23,169 nucleotides of DNA from Calditrichota bacterium (lineage in GTDB: Bacteria; Calditrichota; Calditrichia; RBG-13-44-9). The stretch is taken from the NCBI GenBank assembly GCA_024276455.1, contig JAJRXE010000092.1:1-23169 (forward strand). The letters run 5' to 3'. The position numbers and the translations under genes were made by a program. Below, in pieces: positions 8,203 through 14,161 of the stretch (position 1 is its first letter; every line of letters starts with the position of its first letter). Below the pieces are notes generated by a model. That model worked only from the letters and a program-made list of their open reading frames with translations, did no database searches and had not been told where the DNA came from.

Positions 8203-8397
8203 TTAGCTCACAGCTTTCAGAACCTTTCCCGCCTGGATGCAACTGGTGCAGACCGTGATACGTTTGGTCTTACCATCCACCAGCGCACGGACTTTTTGCA
8301 AATTAGGTTCAAAGCGACGACGGGTTCTATTATTCGCGTGGCTAACGTTGTTGCCATACTGGGGTTTCTTGCCGCAAATCTCGCATACTTTTGCCAT
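8203..8397 (-). CDS. rpmB: 50S ribosomal protein L28, zinc-ribbon form
   Basis: A 64-aa bacterial L28, a structural protein of the large ribosomal subunit. It begins MAKVCEICGKKPQYGNNVSHA, followed by the basic NRTRRRFEPNLQK stretch that contacts rRNA. Four cysteines in two CxxC pairs (Cys5/Cys8 and Cys50/Cys53) mark the zinc-binding (C+) version. Zinc-limited bacteria often carry an alternative C- paralogue, not seen here. The ATG at 8397 is preferred over an in-frame TTG three codons upstream because GGGAG sits about 9 nt before the ATG and the family begins MAKxCxxCGK. The gene is monocistronic, with its own terminator, and divergent from dnaA. L28 is often beside rpmG, which is absent here. 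Confidence 0.96.
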   Translation of the reverse strand: MAKVCEICGKKPQYGNNVSHANNRTRRRFEPNLQKVRALVDGKTKRITVCTSCIQAGKVLKAVS

Positions 8398-8499
8398 TTT
8401 GGTCAACTCCCTGTTTTAAAATTCAAATTGCAAATGTAATAATTTAAATCCTGGAAAACAAATTGTTTAATTTTTTCTTTCCTTTCTAAAACCATTTTT

Positions 8500-8531
8500 T
8501 GCCACAAAATTCTAATTTTGTGGCACTTTTT
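8500..8531 (+). terminator. Terminator-like hairpin in the rpmB-dnaA divergent gap
   Basis: A perfect 12-bp stem, TGCCACAAAATT (8500-8511) with AATTTTGTGGCA (8514-8525), has a 2-nt tip (a larger loop is likely in RNA) and is followed by C and five T (8527-8531). The T-run exists only for plus-strand transcription, yet no plus-strand gene ends here. It may stop antisense or pervasive transcripts before dnaA, or attenuate dnaA transcripts started further upstream. Confidence 0.65.
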
Positions 8532-8613
8532 CTTAATCTGTTTGTTTTACAGAAATTTAGAAAGATTGTTTAACGTGAAACTCAAATTCCCTCAAAAAAA
8601 ATCCCCGATTGAC

Positions 8614-8641
8614 TTGATTTTTAGCGAAAAAAAATTATAAT
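8614..8641 (+). promoter_or_regulatory. Candidate sigma-70-type promoter of dnaA
   Basis: TTGATT (8614-8619) and a perfect TATAAT (8636-8641) lie 16 nt apart. TTGACT at 8609 is closer to consensus but would need a 21-nt spacer. Transcription would begin near 8648, giving a leader of about 125 nt before the dnaA ATG. No cluster of DnaA-box-like 9-mers (TTATNCACA) was seen in the 376-nt gap between rpmB and dnaA, so it is not recognisable as oriC by eye. Confidence 0.6.
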
Positions 8642-8699
8642 AAGTAGTGCCTCGTTTCATGGGGGTAGGCTTACACAAACCCAAAAATTCATCCGGTGC

Positions 8700-8724
8700 T
8701 ATCCCGCATAGTAGGGATACTATG
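8700..8724 (+). promoter_or_regulatory. Two overlapping, mutually exclusive hairpins in the dnaA leader
   Basis: TATCCC (8700-8705) can pair with GGGATA (8714-8719). CATAGTA (8707-8713) can pair with TACTATG (8718-8724). The two stems share bases and cannot both form. The second ends just before the ribosome site of the leader ORF (AAAGGGAG, 8727-8734). The layout is compatible with a translational switch, but no known riboswitch class is recognised. Confidence 0.35.
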
Positions 8725-8738
8725 TGAAAGGGAGAAAC

Positions 8739-8780
8739 ATGTATAAAAAAGCAGGAAGGGGAGTATCTCGTTCATGGTAG
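8739..8780 (+). CDS. Possible 13-codon leader ORF overlapping the dnaA start
   Basis: ATG at 8739, with AAAGGGAG ending 4 nt upstream, opens a 13-codon frame (MYKKAGRGVSRSW) whose TAG at 8778-8780 lies just past the dnaA ATG (8774-8776). Ribosomes ending here would be placed for re-initiation at dnaA, so it may couple or limit DnaA synthesis. Its ribosome site looks at least as good as that of dnaA (GGGGAG, 10 nt from the ATG). The peptide contains a run of basic residues and no obvious amino-acid-sensing repeat. No homology judgement is possible at this length. Confidence 0.4.
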   Translation: MYKKAGRGVSRSW

Positions 8781-10222
8781 AGAGCCAGGCTCAGGGAGTT
8801 GTTGCGCCAAGGAGAAATTCTAATTCAATACAATCGAAATGGGAAGAATGCCTGGAAATCATTAAAGGGAAAATTTCCAGCCAGGGTTACCAGACCTGGG
8901 TCAAGCCGATCATTCCAGTAAGTTATGTAGATGAGAAACTTATTCTGCGGGTTCCTTCTCAATTTTTCTTCGAATGGCTGGAGAGCAATTATCAGGAGAT
9001 CATTCACGCGGCCGTAAAACGCAAGTTTGGTATTCGTGCAAAGATCGAGTACCTGGTGGCTTCCACCCCGAACAAGCAACCGGAGGAGCTCTCTTTAACC
9101 GAAGAAAAGGAGTCGGAATCACCAGCGATCTCTCCTCAGGATGTTCGTCCCCGGGAAGCGGTTGAGGAGGGCGAGTACGCGTTAGATTTCCGCTATGAGT
9201 TCAGCAATTATTTTGTGAAGAACGATAATGAGTTGGCGCTTCGGGCGGCTCAATTTGTGGCCCGGAATCCGGGCAAGACAGATTACAATCCGCTTTTCAT
9301 TTACGGGAACTCCGGATTGGGAAAGACCCACCTGTTGCAGGCCATCGGAAATTTTGTAAAAGCCAATAAGAAACGGAAAGTGGTCCGCTACGTGACCAGC
9401 GAGAATTTTCTGAATGAGTATATTCAAGCACTCCAGTCACGAAAACTCAACGAGTTTGTTGAAAAATATCTCAAAATTCATGTATTATTATTAGACGACA
9501 TTCAATTCCTGGCCAATAAAAAGAAGTCCCAGGAAGGGCTGTTCTATTTATTCTCGGAGATGGAATGTCGACGCCGCCAGATTGTTATTTCTTCCCTGTT
9601 ACCTCCCGCGCAATTGCGGGGATTCGATTCCCGGCTTACTTCCTTTTTCCATCGGGGACTGATTGTAGATTTGATTCCGCCCAGTTTGGAAACCCGCCTG
9701 GCCTGGATCGATGACTATGTCCGGAAGAATGAATTGAATTTACTGCCGGAAGTCCGGGAGTTTATTGCCCGTAATCTGACCGACAGTCTGCACCATGTGC
9801 GTTCCATCATGGTTCGAATCGCCGCCCAGACCTCTTTGTTGGGTACGCCGGTTTCTCTGTCGAAAACCAGAAAGCTGCTGCGGCATTTGAATTTAAACGG
9901 CAATGAGGGATTGGGAAAATTCCCCGGTTCCAAAATGATCAAGATTGAACGAATCATCGAGGTTGTGTCTCAACATCTTCACATACCGGTGGATCTCATT
10001 GTGGGGCATTCCCGCAACAGAGAGGTCAGCCTGGCTCGTCAAATCGCTATTTATTTAATCAAAGAATTAACCGGCGAAACTTTTCAAACGATCGGCTACC
10101 ATTTTGGAGATCGTCATTACACGGCGATTCTTCACAGTTACAAGAAAATCAAAGGGCTGGTGCACAAAAATCCCATGCTCAACAGCACGGTGGTAGAGAT
10201 TAAAAACTTGCTGTTGGATTAA
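8774..10222 (+). CDS. dnaA: DnaA-family replication initiator with atypical AAA+ and DNA-contact residues
   Basis: A 482-aa DnaA with all domains. Domain I (about 22-95) starts KWEECLEIIKGKISSQGYQTW, a variable linker spans about 96-138, AAA+ domain III about 139-375, and helix-turn-helix domain IV about 388-482. DnaA assembles on oriC and opens the duplex. Walker A GNSGLGKT (178-185) and Walker B LLLDD (238-242) are intact, and the sensor-2 Arg aligns at Arg348. Three key spots differ. VISSLLPP (271-278) has Leu275 where sensor-1 Asp (E. coli Asp269) is expected. DSRLTSFFHRGL has Phe291 at the arginine-finger position (E. coli Arg285), although Arg287 (Arg281) is kept. GDRHYTAILH (445-454) replaces the usual GRDHTT, so E. 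coli Asp433 and His434 become His448 and Tyr449. dnaN is not adjacent. It could be the sole initiator of a divergent lineage or a paralogue with altered ATP control. Confidence 0.9.
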   Translation: MVESQAQGVVAPRRNSNSIQSKWEECLEIIKGKISSQGYQTWVKPIIPVSYVDEKLILRVPSQFFFEWLESNYQEIIHAAVKRKFGIRAKIEYLVASTPNKQPEELSLTEEKESESPAISPQDVRPREAVEEGEYALDFRYEFSNYFVKNDNELALRAAQFVARNPGKTDYNPLFIYGNSGLGKTHLLQAIGNFVKANKKRKVVRYVTSENFLNEYIQALQSRKLNEFVEKYLKIHVLLLDDIQFLANKKKSQEGLFYLFSEMECRRRQIVISSLLPPAQLRGFDSRLTSFFHRGLIVDLIPPSLETRLAWIDDYVRKNELNLLPEVREFIARNLTDSLHHVRSIMVRIAAQTSLLGTPVSLSKTRKLLRHLNLNGNEGLGKFPGSKMIKIERIIEVVSQHLHIPVDLIVGHSRNREVSLARQIAIYLIKELTGETFQTIGYHFGDRHYTAILHSYKKIKGLVHKNPMLNSTVVEIKNLLLD

Positions 10223-10550
10223 TTTCTCCGCTCAACCAATTTTAAACCGCCCTGTTTTCGGAAAGAGCGGCTAAAAGTTCCAAAACAGAAGCTAACGGCT
10301 TCGCTTTGTTTGTTGTTGCCTTGCTTCGTTGCCCTGTACCTCTAATATTTTCTTTTCTTGCCGAACATTTAATCCAGAGAAAAGTTCAATTAAATTATTT
10401 GCGTGTCGGGTGCGGCGCGTAGTTGTAAAAAGAAGGGTATTCAATTCGCTTTAAGGTTAGAGATTATTCTTTTGCTTGAAATGGCAGGGAAACCTTTTTA
10501 AGATTCAGGCTAATTCACGGGAAACTTTACGATGCCACAGTAGGGTGCCA
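10223..10550. other. 328-nt gap between dnaA and the DUF3108 gene
   Basis: No gene was seen. It holds a weak hairpin GAAGC...GCTTC near 10289-10303 followed by a T-rich stretch, possibly the end of the dnaA transcript, and the promoter candidate at 10321-10348. No DnaA-box cluster or repeat array was recognised. Confidence 0.5.
10321..10348 (+). promoter_or_regulatory. Candidate promoter for the DUF3108 gene
   Basis: TTGCTT (10321-10326) and TAATAT (10343-10348) have a 16-nt spacer and lie about 200 nt before the chosen start at 10551. The match is moderate and read by eye. Confidence 0.35.
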
Positions 10551-11468
10551 ATGGTAAGAAAATGGATTGGAATTTGTGGTTTGATTTTTTTTGCCAGTCT
10601 GGCAATGGCCGGATTTCCTCAAGAAACATCTCCCGCCACCCCTGATTCCACGGCCGTTCTCGCCAGCGATTCTCTGGCGGCCGCAGAGGTGTCTAGCGAT
10701 TCGTTGCCCCACCAGCTGGATCGGGTGGTGCCTAACCATGCCTTCCGGGTGGGGGAGAAATTAAGTTTTGTTGTGCGCTACGGCATTATTAAGGCCGGCT
10801 CCGCAACCATGGCGGTGGAAGAAACAGTACCCATTCACGATCGGGAGGCTTACCGGATTGTTTCTACCGCTCGATCTTCGCGCACCTTCGATTGGGTGTT
10901 TAAAGTGCGCGATCGGGTTGAGAGTCTGGTGGACACGCAAGGTATTTTTTCCTGGAGGTATCTTAAAACGCTGCGGGATGGGTCTTACAAGTTTGATCTC
11001 AAAGTGGATTACGATCAGTATTTCGGAAAAGCCCGGGTGCAGATGATTCGTTATTACAACGAGGACCCCCTGCGGGTGAAGGAGAAAAAAGAGTTTGAAA
11101 TTCCCATTCCACCCTATGTACTGGATATTTTGGCTGCTTTTTACTACGTGCGAACCCAGGACCTGGAAGTGGGTATGCCGGTGTACATGATTAACCACGA
11201 CAACAAAAAAGTGTACAAACTAAAGGTCCTGGTTCAGAAAAGGGAGACCATTAAGGTAAAAGCGGGAAAATTTCGTTGTCTGGTTGTGGAACCGCGTCTC
11301 CGGGGAGAAGCGATCTTCAAGCAAAAGGGCCGTTTGTGGGTGTGGCTAACCGACGATCAGTACAAAATTCCGGTAATGATGAAAAGCAAGGTGTTCATTG
11401 GCAGTATTACCACCGAATTGACAAAAATTGAAGGGGTTAAATTACCGCTTCCTTCGCAGGTGAAGTAA
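10551..11468 (+). CDS. DUF3108 domain-containing exported protein
   Basis: A 305-aa protein of the DUF3108 family, whose members in Gram-negative bacteria are periplasmic and of poorly known function. The N-terminus MVRKWIGICGLIFFASLAMAG is a clear signal peptide (basic, then hydrophobic, then Ala-x-Gly). A Ser/Thr/Ala/Asp-rich linker follows to about residue 60. The domain runs from HAFRVGEKLSFVVRYGIIKAG, a typical DUF3108 opening, through alternating strands to GRLWVWLTDDQYKIPVMM near the end. The ATG at 10551 is preferred over an in-frame TTG 25 codons upstream because only the shorter form starts with the signal peptide, with AGGG 5 nt before it. It is convergent with the YkvA gene, 29 nt apart, and probably monocistronic. 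Confidence 0.85.
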   Translation: MVRKWIGICGLIFFASLAMAGFPQETSPATPDSTAVLASDSLAAAEVSSDSLPHQLDRVVPNHAFRVGEKLSFVVRYGIIKAGSATMAVEETVPIHDREAYRIVSTARSSRTFDWVFKVRDRVESLVDTQGIFSWRYLKTLRDGSYKFDLKVDYDQYFGKARVQMIRYYNEDPLRVKEKKEFEIPIPPYVLDILAAFYYVRTQDLEVGMPVYMINHDNKKVYKLKVLVQKRETIKVKAGKFRCLVVEPRLRGEAIFKQKGRLWVWLTDDQYKIPVMMKSKVFIGSITTELTKIEGVKLPLPSQVK

Positions 11469-11497
11469 CTTGCGGGAAGGCTGCTCGTTGGTTTTTT

Positions 11498-11911
11498 CTA
11501 TTCATTGACCAGAGAAGTTTTGGACGCCTGTCGCTGGTATTGTTTGAAATTTTGTAAATCTTCTTTAATTGCGTTGAGCACAAAAGCAATAACGGTGGCG
11601 TCGTCTAAAAACCCAACCGTTGGGATTAAATCGGGAATGACGTCGAAAGGATTCAAGAAGTAAACAATAGCTGCCAGGGCGAATACAATGGTTTTCCAGG
11701 GAACCCGGGTGTATTCTTTGTTCAAATAGGCTTTAATCAATTGAATCAGACTGATCAGATCGTCCCAGAAATCTTTCAAATACTTCTTTTTTTCTTCCGC
11801 TTTGTGAAGCGCTTCCTCCAGAGTGCGACGCAACCTCTCTTGTTCGGCTGCTAATTTTTCGGCCGCTTCTTTGGCCCGGTCGAAACCTAACGGGTAATTT
11901 AGTTCATTCAT
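11498..11911 (-). CDS. YkvA/DUF1232-family membrane protein
   Basis: A 137-aa protein. Residues about 12-55 form a charged, probably coiled-coil helix (KEAAEKLAAEQERLRRTLEE). The C-terminal half holds the DUF1232 (YkvA) signature YFLNPFDVIPDLIPTVGFLDD, followed by an alanine/valine-rich segment, giving one or two membrane-embedded helices. The function of the family is unknown. A GGAG ribosome site lies a few bases before the ATG. It is the last gene of a probable three-gene operon with the 58-aa protein (19-nt gap) and the YgjV-like protein. The operon converges on the DUF3108 gene. Confidence 0.85.
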   Translation of the reverse strand: MNELNYPLGFDRAKEAAEKLAAEQERLRRTLEEALHKAEEKKKYLKDFWDDLISLIQLIKAYLNKEYTRVPWKTIVFALAAIVYFLNPFDVIPDLIPTVGFLDDATVIAFVLNAIKEDLQNFKQYQRQASKTSLVNE

Positions 11912-11930
11912 CTCCTGGCACTCCTGTTGC

Positions 11931-12107
11931 TCATTTTAAGTGCTCCCATATCCTCCCGGCTGCAAAAAAACGTTGCCGTTCGCGTTGACGACTCCACTTT
12001 AAAATAAAGGTACAAAAGCGAATTTGTTCCCGCAAACGGAATTTTTCCCCTCTAATCGATTCAATCTCTTTCTTTTTTCTCTCATGTTCACGAGGTGGTT
12101 TGAACAT
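11931..12107 (-). CDS. Small basic protein (58 aa), translationally coupled
   Basis: A 58-codon frame starting at the ATG at 12107, whose A is the last base of the TAA stop of the upstream gene (TAATG overlap). AGGA in the end of that gene can serve as ribosome site. It runs to TGA at 11931-11933, 19 nt before the YkvA gene. The protein is rich in Arg and Lys, especially in the first 30 residues (KKKEIESIRGEKFRLRE) and around SRQRERQR, with a short hydrophobic stretch FCTFILKW between. It is predicted as one or two amphipathic helices. I do not recognise a family. The exact overlap and operon position make it more likely real than chance. The charge could suit RNA, membrane-surface or partner binding. 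Confidence 0.55.
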   Translation of the reverse strand: MFKPPREHERKKKEIESIRGEKFRLREQIRFCTFILKWSRQRERQRFFAAGRIWEHLK

Positions 12108-12751
12108 TACTTTTCCTGCTCTCCAATCGCTTTCTGGTAGTACTGCTTCCCGTTTATTTTGACCAGAGAGAACCCCATTCGCTTCAAATACTTCTGATGC
12201 TTCCGGGGAACCGTGGCCGGAGTAATGAACCGTTTGTAACCTTTGGAACCGAAGATCTTTTTGCTCTTTCCAAACAAAAAATAAGCATTTTTCAGATCGC
12301 GATAATTGGGAGTCACAAAATCCAGCACAATTTCTAAGGTTTCTTTGTCGCGGGGTTCGGCGATGAAGAGCGCGGCGGGAACCATGTCCCGGAAAAGGAA
12401 ATAGGTGTAAGCATTACGAAGTTTTTCCAGCGAGAAGTGAGGAAAATAGTAGGCAATCTCTTTTTGGTAGAACTTGATGAACCGTTTAAGAAAAGGGGTG
12501 TCGGGGGTCGGGACAGACATGATTTCGAAGAATTCGGTTTTCCGCTTGAATTGTAACAGGTAGTACAGATGAACGGCAGCAATAAATCCGTTCATTAAAA
12601 AGACCGGCCAGGAATGAATCAGGATGCCGTAATAACTAAACAGGACGGCACCCAGCAAACCGATGGTACGCAAACGGATGAGCGATTTCATAAGCATGGC
12701 GGCGCCGATGGCAACGGAAGCCGCGTAACCAATCAATTCAACCCAATTCAT
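12107..12751 (-). CDS. YgjV-like membrane protein with a GNAT-like C-terminal domain
   Basis: A 214-aa protein. Residues 1-70 hold about three membrane helices (LIGYAASVAIGAAMLMKS, IGLLGAVLFSYYGILI, WPVFLMNGFIAAVHLYYLL), resembling the YgjV family of inner-membrane proteins. From about residue 75 on the protein is soluble: a charged region, then IAEPRDKETLEIVLDFVTPNYRDL and the ending KHQKYLKRMGFSLV. That ending resembles the last beta-alpha unit of GNAT acetyltransferases, but the acetyl-CoA loop is not evident. It is the first gene of the operon with the 58-aa and YkvA-like genes. All three seem linked to membranes. Function is unknown, and the fold assignment of the second half is tentative. 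Confidence 0.65.
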   Translation of the reverse strand: MNWVELIGYAASVAIGAAMLMKSLIRLRTIGLLGAVLFSYYGILIHSWPVFLMNGFIAAVHLYYLLQFKRKTEFFEIMSVPTPDTPFLKRFIKFYQKEIAYYFPHFSLEKLRNAYTYFLFRDMVPAALFIAEPRDKETLEIVLDFVTPNYRDLKNAYFLFGKSKKIFGSKGYKRFITPATVPRKHQKYLKRMGFSLVKINGKQYYQKAIGEQEK

Positions 12752-12872
12752 CGAGCTTCCCCTGAAAATTGATTTTGATTAAATTCTTTTTCGCTGCAAA
12801 TTAACATGCTGAACATTTCTAAAAAACTATTTTCTTTCTTGCGAAAAATTATTTTTCTTTGTGAATAGCGTT

Positions 12873-12900
12873 TTGAGTCATCTATCGCTTCAATTATTTT
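12873..12900 (+). promoter_or_regulatory. Candidate promoter of the thioredoxin-fold gene
   Basis: TTGAGT (12873-12878) and TATTTT (12895-12900) have a 16-nt spacer, 35 nt before the ATG, in the 183-nt divergent gap. Confidence 0.45.
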
Positions 12901-12934
12901 AAAAATAGTTAGAACAAAAAGGAGGAAAGCATAA

Positions 12935-13471
12935 ATGAGAGGTGGATTTGTACTCTTTGTACAGGGAAGAAAAGCGCTGTTTTTGGCGATGTTCGTTTCC
13001 CTGATGTTCGGCGAGGCAGGGGGAGTGGCTGCCCTGGAACAAAGCGGACCGTATGATCCTAAGGCGGATGCCCGGGCGGAGATTGCTCAGGCGGTTTCCC
13101 GCGCGCAGAAGGAAAGTAAACATGTGCTCCTGGTTTTCGGTGCAAATTGGTGTCCCTGGTGCCGGGCGCTGGACCAGTTGTTCGAAAATAATGCGGAAGT
13201 GGAGGAATATTTAAACAAAAATTACGAGCTGGTTCTGGTGGATGTCGGGCGGGGAGACAAAAATCTGGATCTTGATTCGCTGTATGCTCATCCAATAAAA
13301 TTAGGATTGCCGGCCCTGGTGGTATTAGATGAAAAAGGCGCCCTGCTCCATTTGCAGGAAACCGGATCGCTGGAAAGAAAAAATAGCAAGGAAAAAGGTC
13401 ACGACCCGGAACGGGTACTGAATTTTTTGCGGAAATGGAAACATCCCGTGGCGGAGGAACAGAAAAAATAA
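12935..13471 (+). CDS. Exported thioredoxin-fold protein with a CPWC active site
   Basis: A 178-aa protein. Residues about 12-34 are a hydrophobic signal peptide or anchor (ALFLAMFVSLMFGEAGGVAA), so it should act in the periplasm. The thioredoxin-fold domain begins near 47. VLLVFGANWCPWCRALD carries the redox pair Cys73-Pro-Trp-Cys76, and GLPALVVLDEKG provides the cis-Pro strand. The GANWCPWC pattern resembles the thioredoxin_7/DsbD gamma-like group used in disulfide reduction or cytochrome maturation, but no partner gene (DsbD, Ccm) is adjacent. The C-terminal SLERKNSKEKGHDPERVLNFL helix is highly charged. AGGAGG precedes the ATG. The stop overlaps the T-rich tail of the large hairpin on the opposite strand. 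Confidence 0.87.
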   Translation: MRGGFVLFVQGRKALFLAMFVSLMFGEAGGVAALEQSGPYDPKADARAEIAQAVSRAQKESKHVLLVFGANWCPWCRALDQLFENNAEVEEYLNKNYELVLVDVGRGDKNLDLDSLYAHPIKLGLPALVVLDEKGALLHLQETGSLERKNSKEKGHDPERVLNFLRKWKHPVAEEQKK

Positions 13472-13475
13472 AAAA

Positions 13476-13563
13476 CTCAGGGGTGCTGCCGTATATGTTG
13501 GATGAGGAGGCACTCTCTTAAAAAAGGGAGGTAACAACATATAAGCCGGTCAGCACCCCTGAG
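13476..13563 (-). terminator. 88-nt three-tier hairpin between convergent genes
   Basis: The outer stem of 13 perfect bp pairs CTCAGGGGTGCTG (13476-13488) with CAGCACCCCTGAG (13551-13563). CCG/CGG can extend it. A second stem of 9 perfect bp pairs TATATGTTG (13492-13500) with CAACATATA (13535-13543). An inner stem pairs 13513-13519 with 13524-13530 (one G-T pair). On the minus strand it is followed by TTTTT-A-TTTTTT, so it can terminate the membrane zinc-ribbon gene. It is far larger than the other terminators here and may be a structured RNA or a small palindromic element. Confidence 0.65.
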
Positions 13564-13612
13564 CAAAACGTCTTGAATCTATTGTAAAGGTTAGTTTTCC
13601 TTTCTCTCGTGT

Positions 13613-13972
13613 TTAACTGACGATGTCGTCTTTTTCAAACTGTTTACAGGTATCGGTTAATTTTACTTCAATGTTGTGTAACCGACATTTGTAATAAAAA
13701 TCTTCTACTTCTCCTTTATTGTCGCTCATATGAATGAACGAGAGCCGGTGTTTACAAAATTGGCACGTTTTAGGTAATTGTGCCTTTTTCGCCCGCGGAG
13801 CCGTGGAATTCTGCAGCCGGTAGAAAAACCGCGATACCGATTCCATATAGTAGAGTATCTGCTGAAACAACGTTTTTATCCGAAAGAGAATCACCAGTTG
13901 AAAGATGAATAAGAACAAGATGATTCCGACAATGCTCCCTAAAATTACCGGATCGTTCAAGTAAATATTCAT
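13613..13972 (-). CDS. Membrane-anchored zinc-ribbon-like protein
   Basis: A 119-aa protein of unknown family. One membrane helix lies at about residues 9-31 (VILGSIVGIILFLFIFQLVILF), followed by a helical, Arg/Lys-containing linker. The C-terminal 50 residues hold a metal-site pattern: Cys70-x2-Cys73, Cys96-x2-His99 and Cys109, in TCQFCKHRLSFI, FYYKCRLHN and TDTCKQFE. This is consistent with a small cytoplasmic zinc ribbon behind an N-terminal anchor, although the topology is inferred. AGGAAG precedes the ATG. It stands alone, ends at the 88-nt hairpin and is preceded by a 189-nt gap with no strong signal. Confidence 0.7.
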   Translation of the reverse strand: MNIYLNDPVILGSIVGIILFLFIFQLVILFRIKTLFQQILYYMESVSRFFYRLQNSTAPRAKKAQLPKTCQFCKHRLSFIHMSDNKGEVEDFYYKCRLHNIEVKLTDTCKQFEKDDIVS

Positions 13973-14161
13973 TTCTTCCTCGTCACCTTACACTTTTTAT
14001 ACCCCCGAATGCCTTGTCGAGTTCAACCCCGCTAAAAATTATTTTCGACACACTCTCGTAATTTATGAAGTGAAAATTTGATTTCTCTGCACCCGTTATT
14101 ATTCCCAAAGCCGCCGGGAAGTTCCTGGTGGGGGTAGAGAGTGGAAGGACAATCCTTCGAA

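Noticed and set aside
8659..8727. 22-codon frame in the dnaA leader
   Set aside because: No ribosome site and only about 11 nt from the predicted transcript start; kept only as a remark in the leader finding.
8398..8773. oriC beside dnaA
   Set aside because: AT-rich, but no cluster of TTATNCACA-like 9-mers was seen. Because this DnaA may read another box, the possibility is not excluded, only unsupported.
10476..10550. 25-residue extension of the DUF3108 protein from a TTG
   Set aside because: It would bury the signal peptide, which starts exactly at the ATG at 10551.
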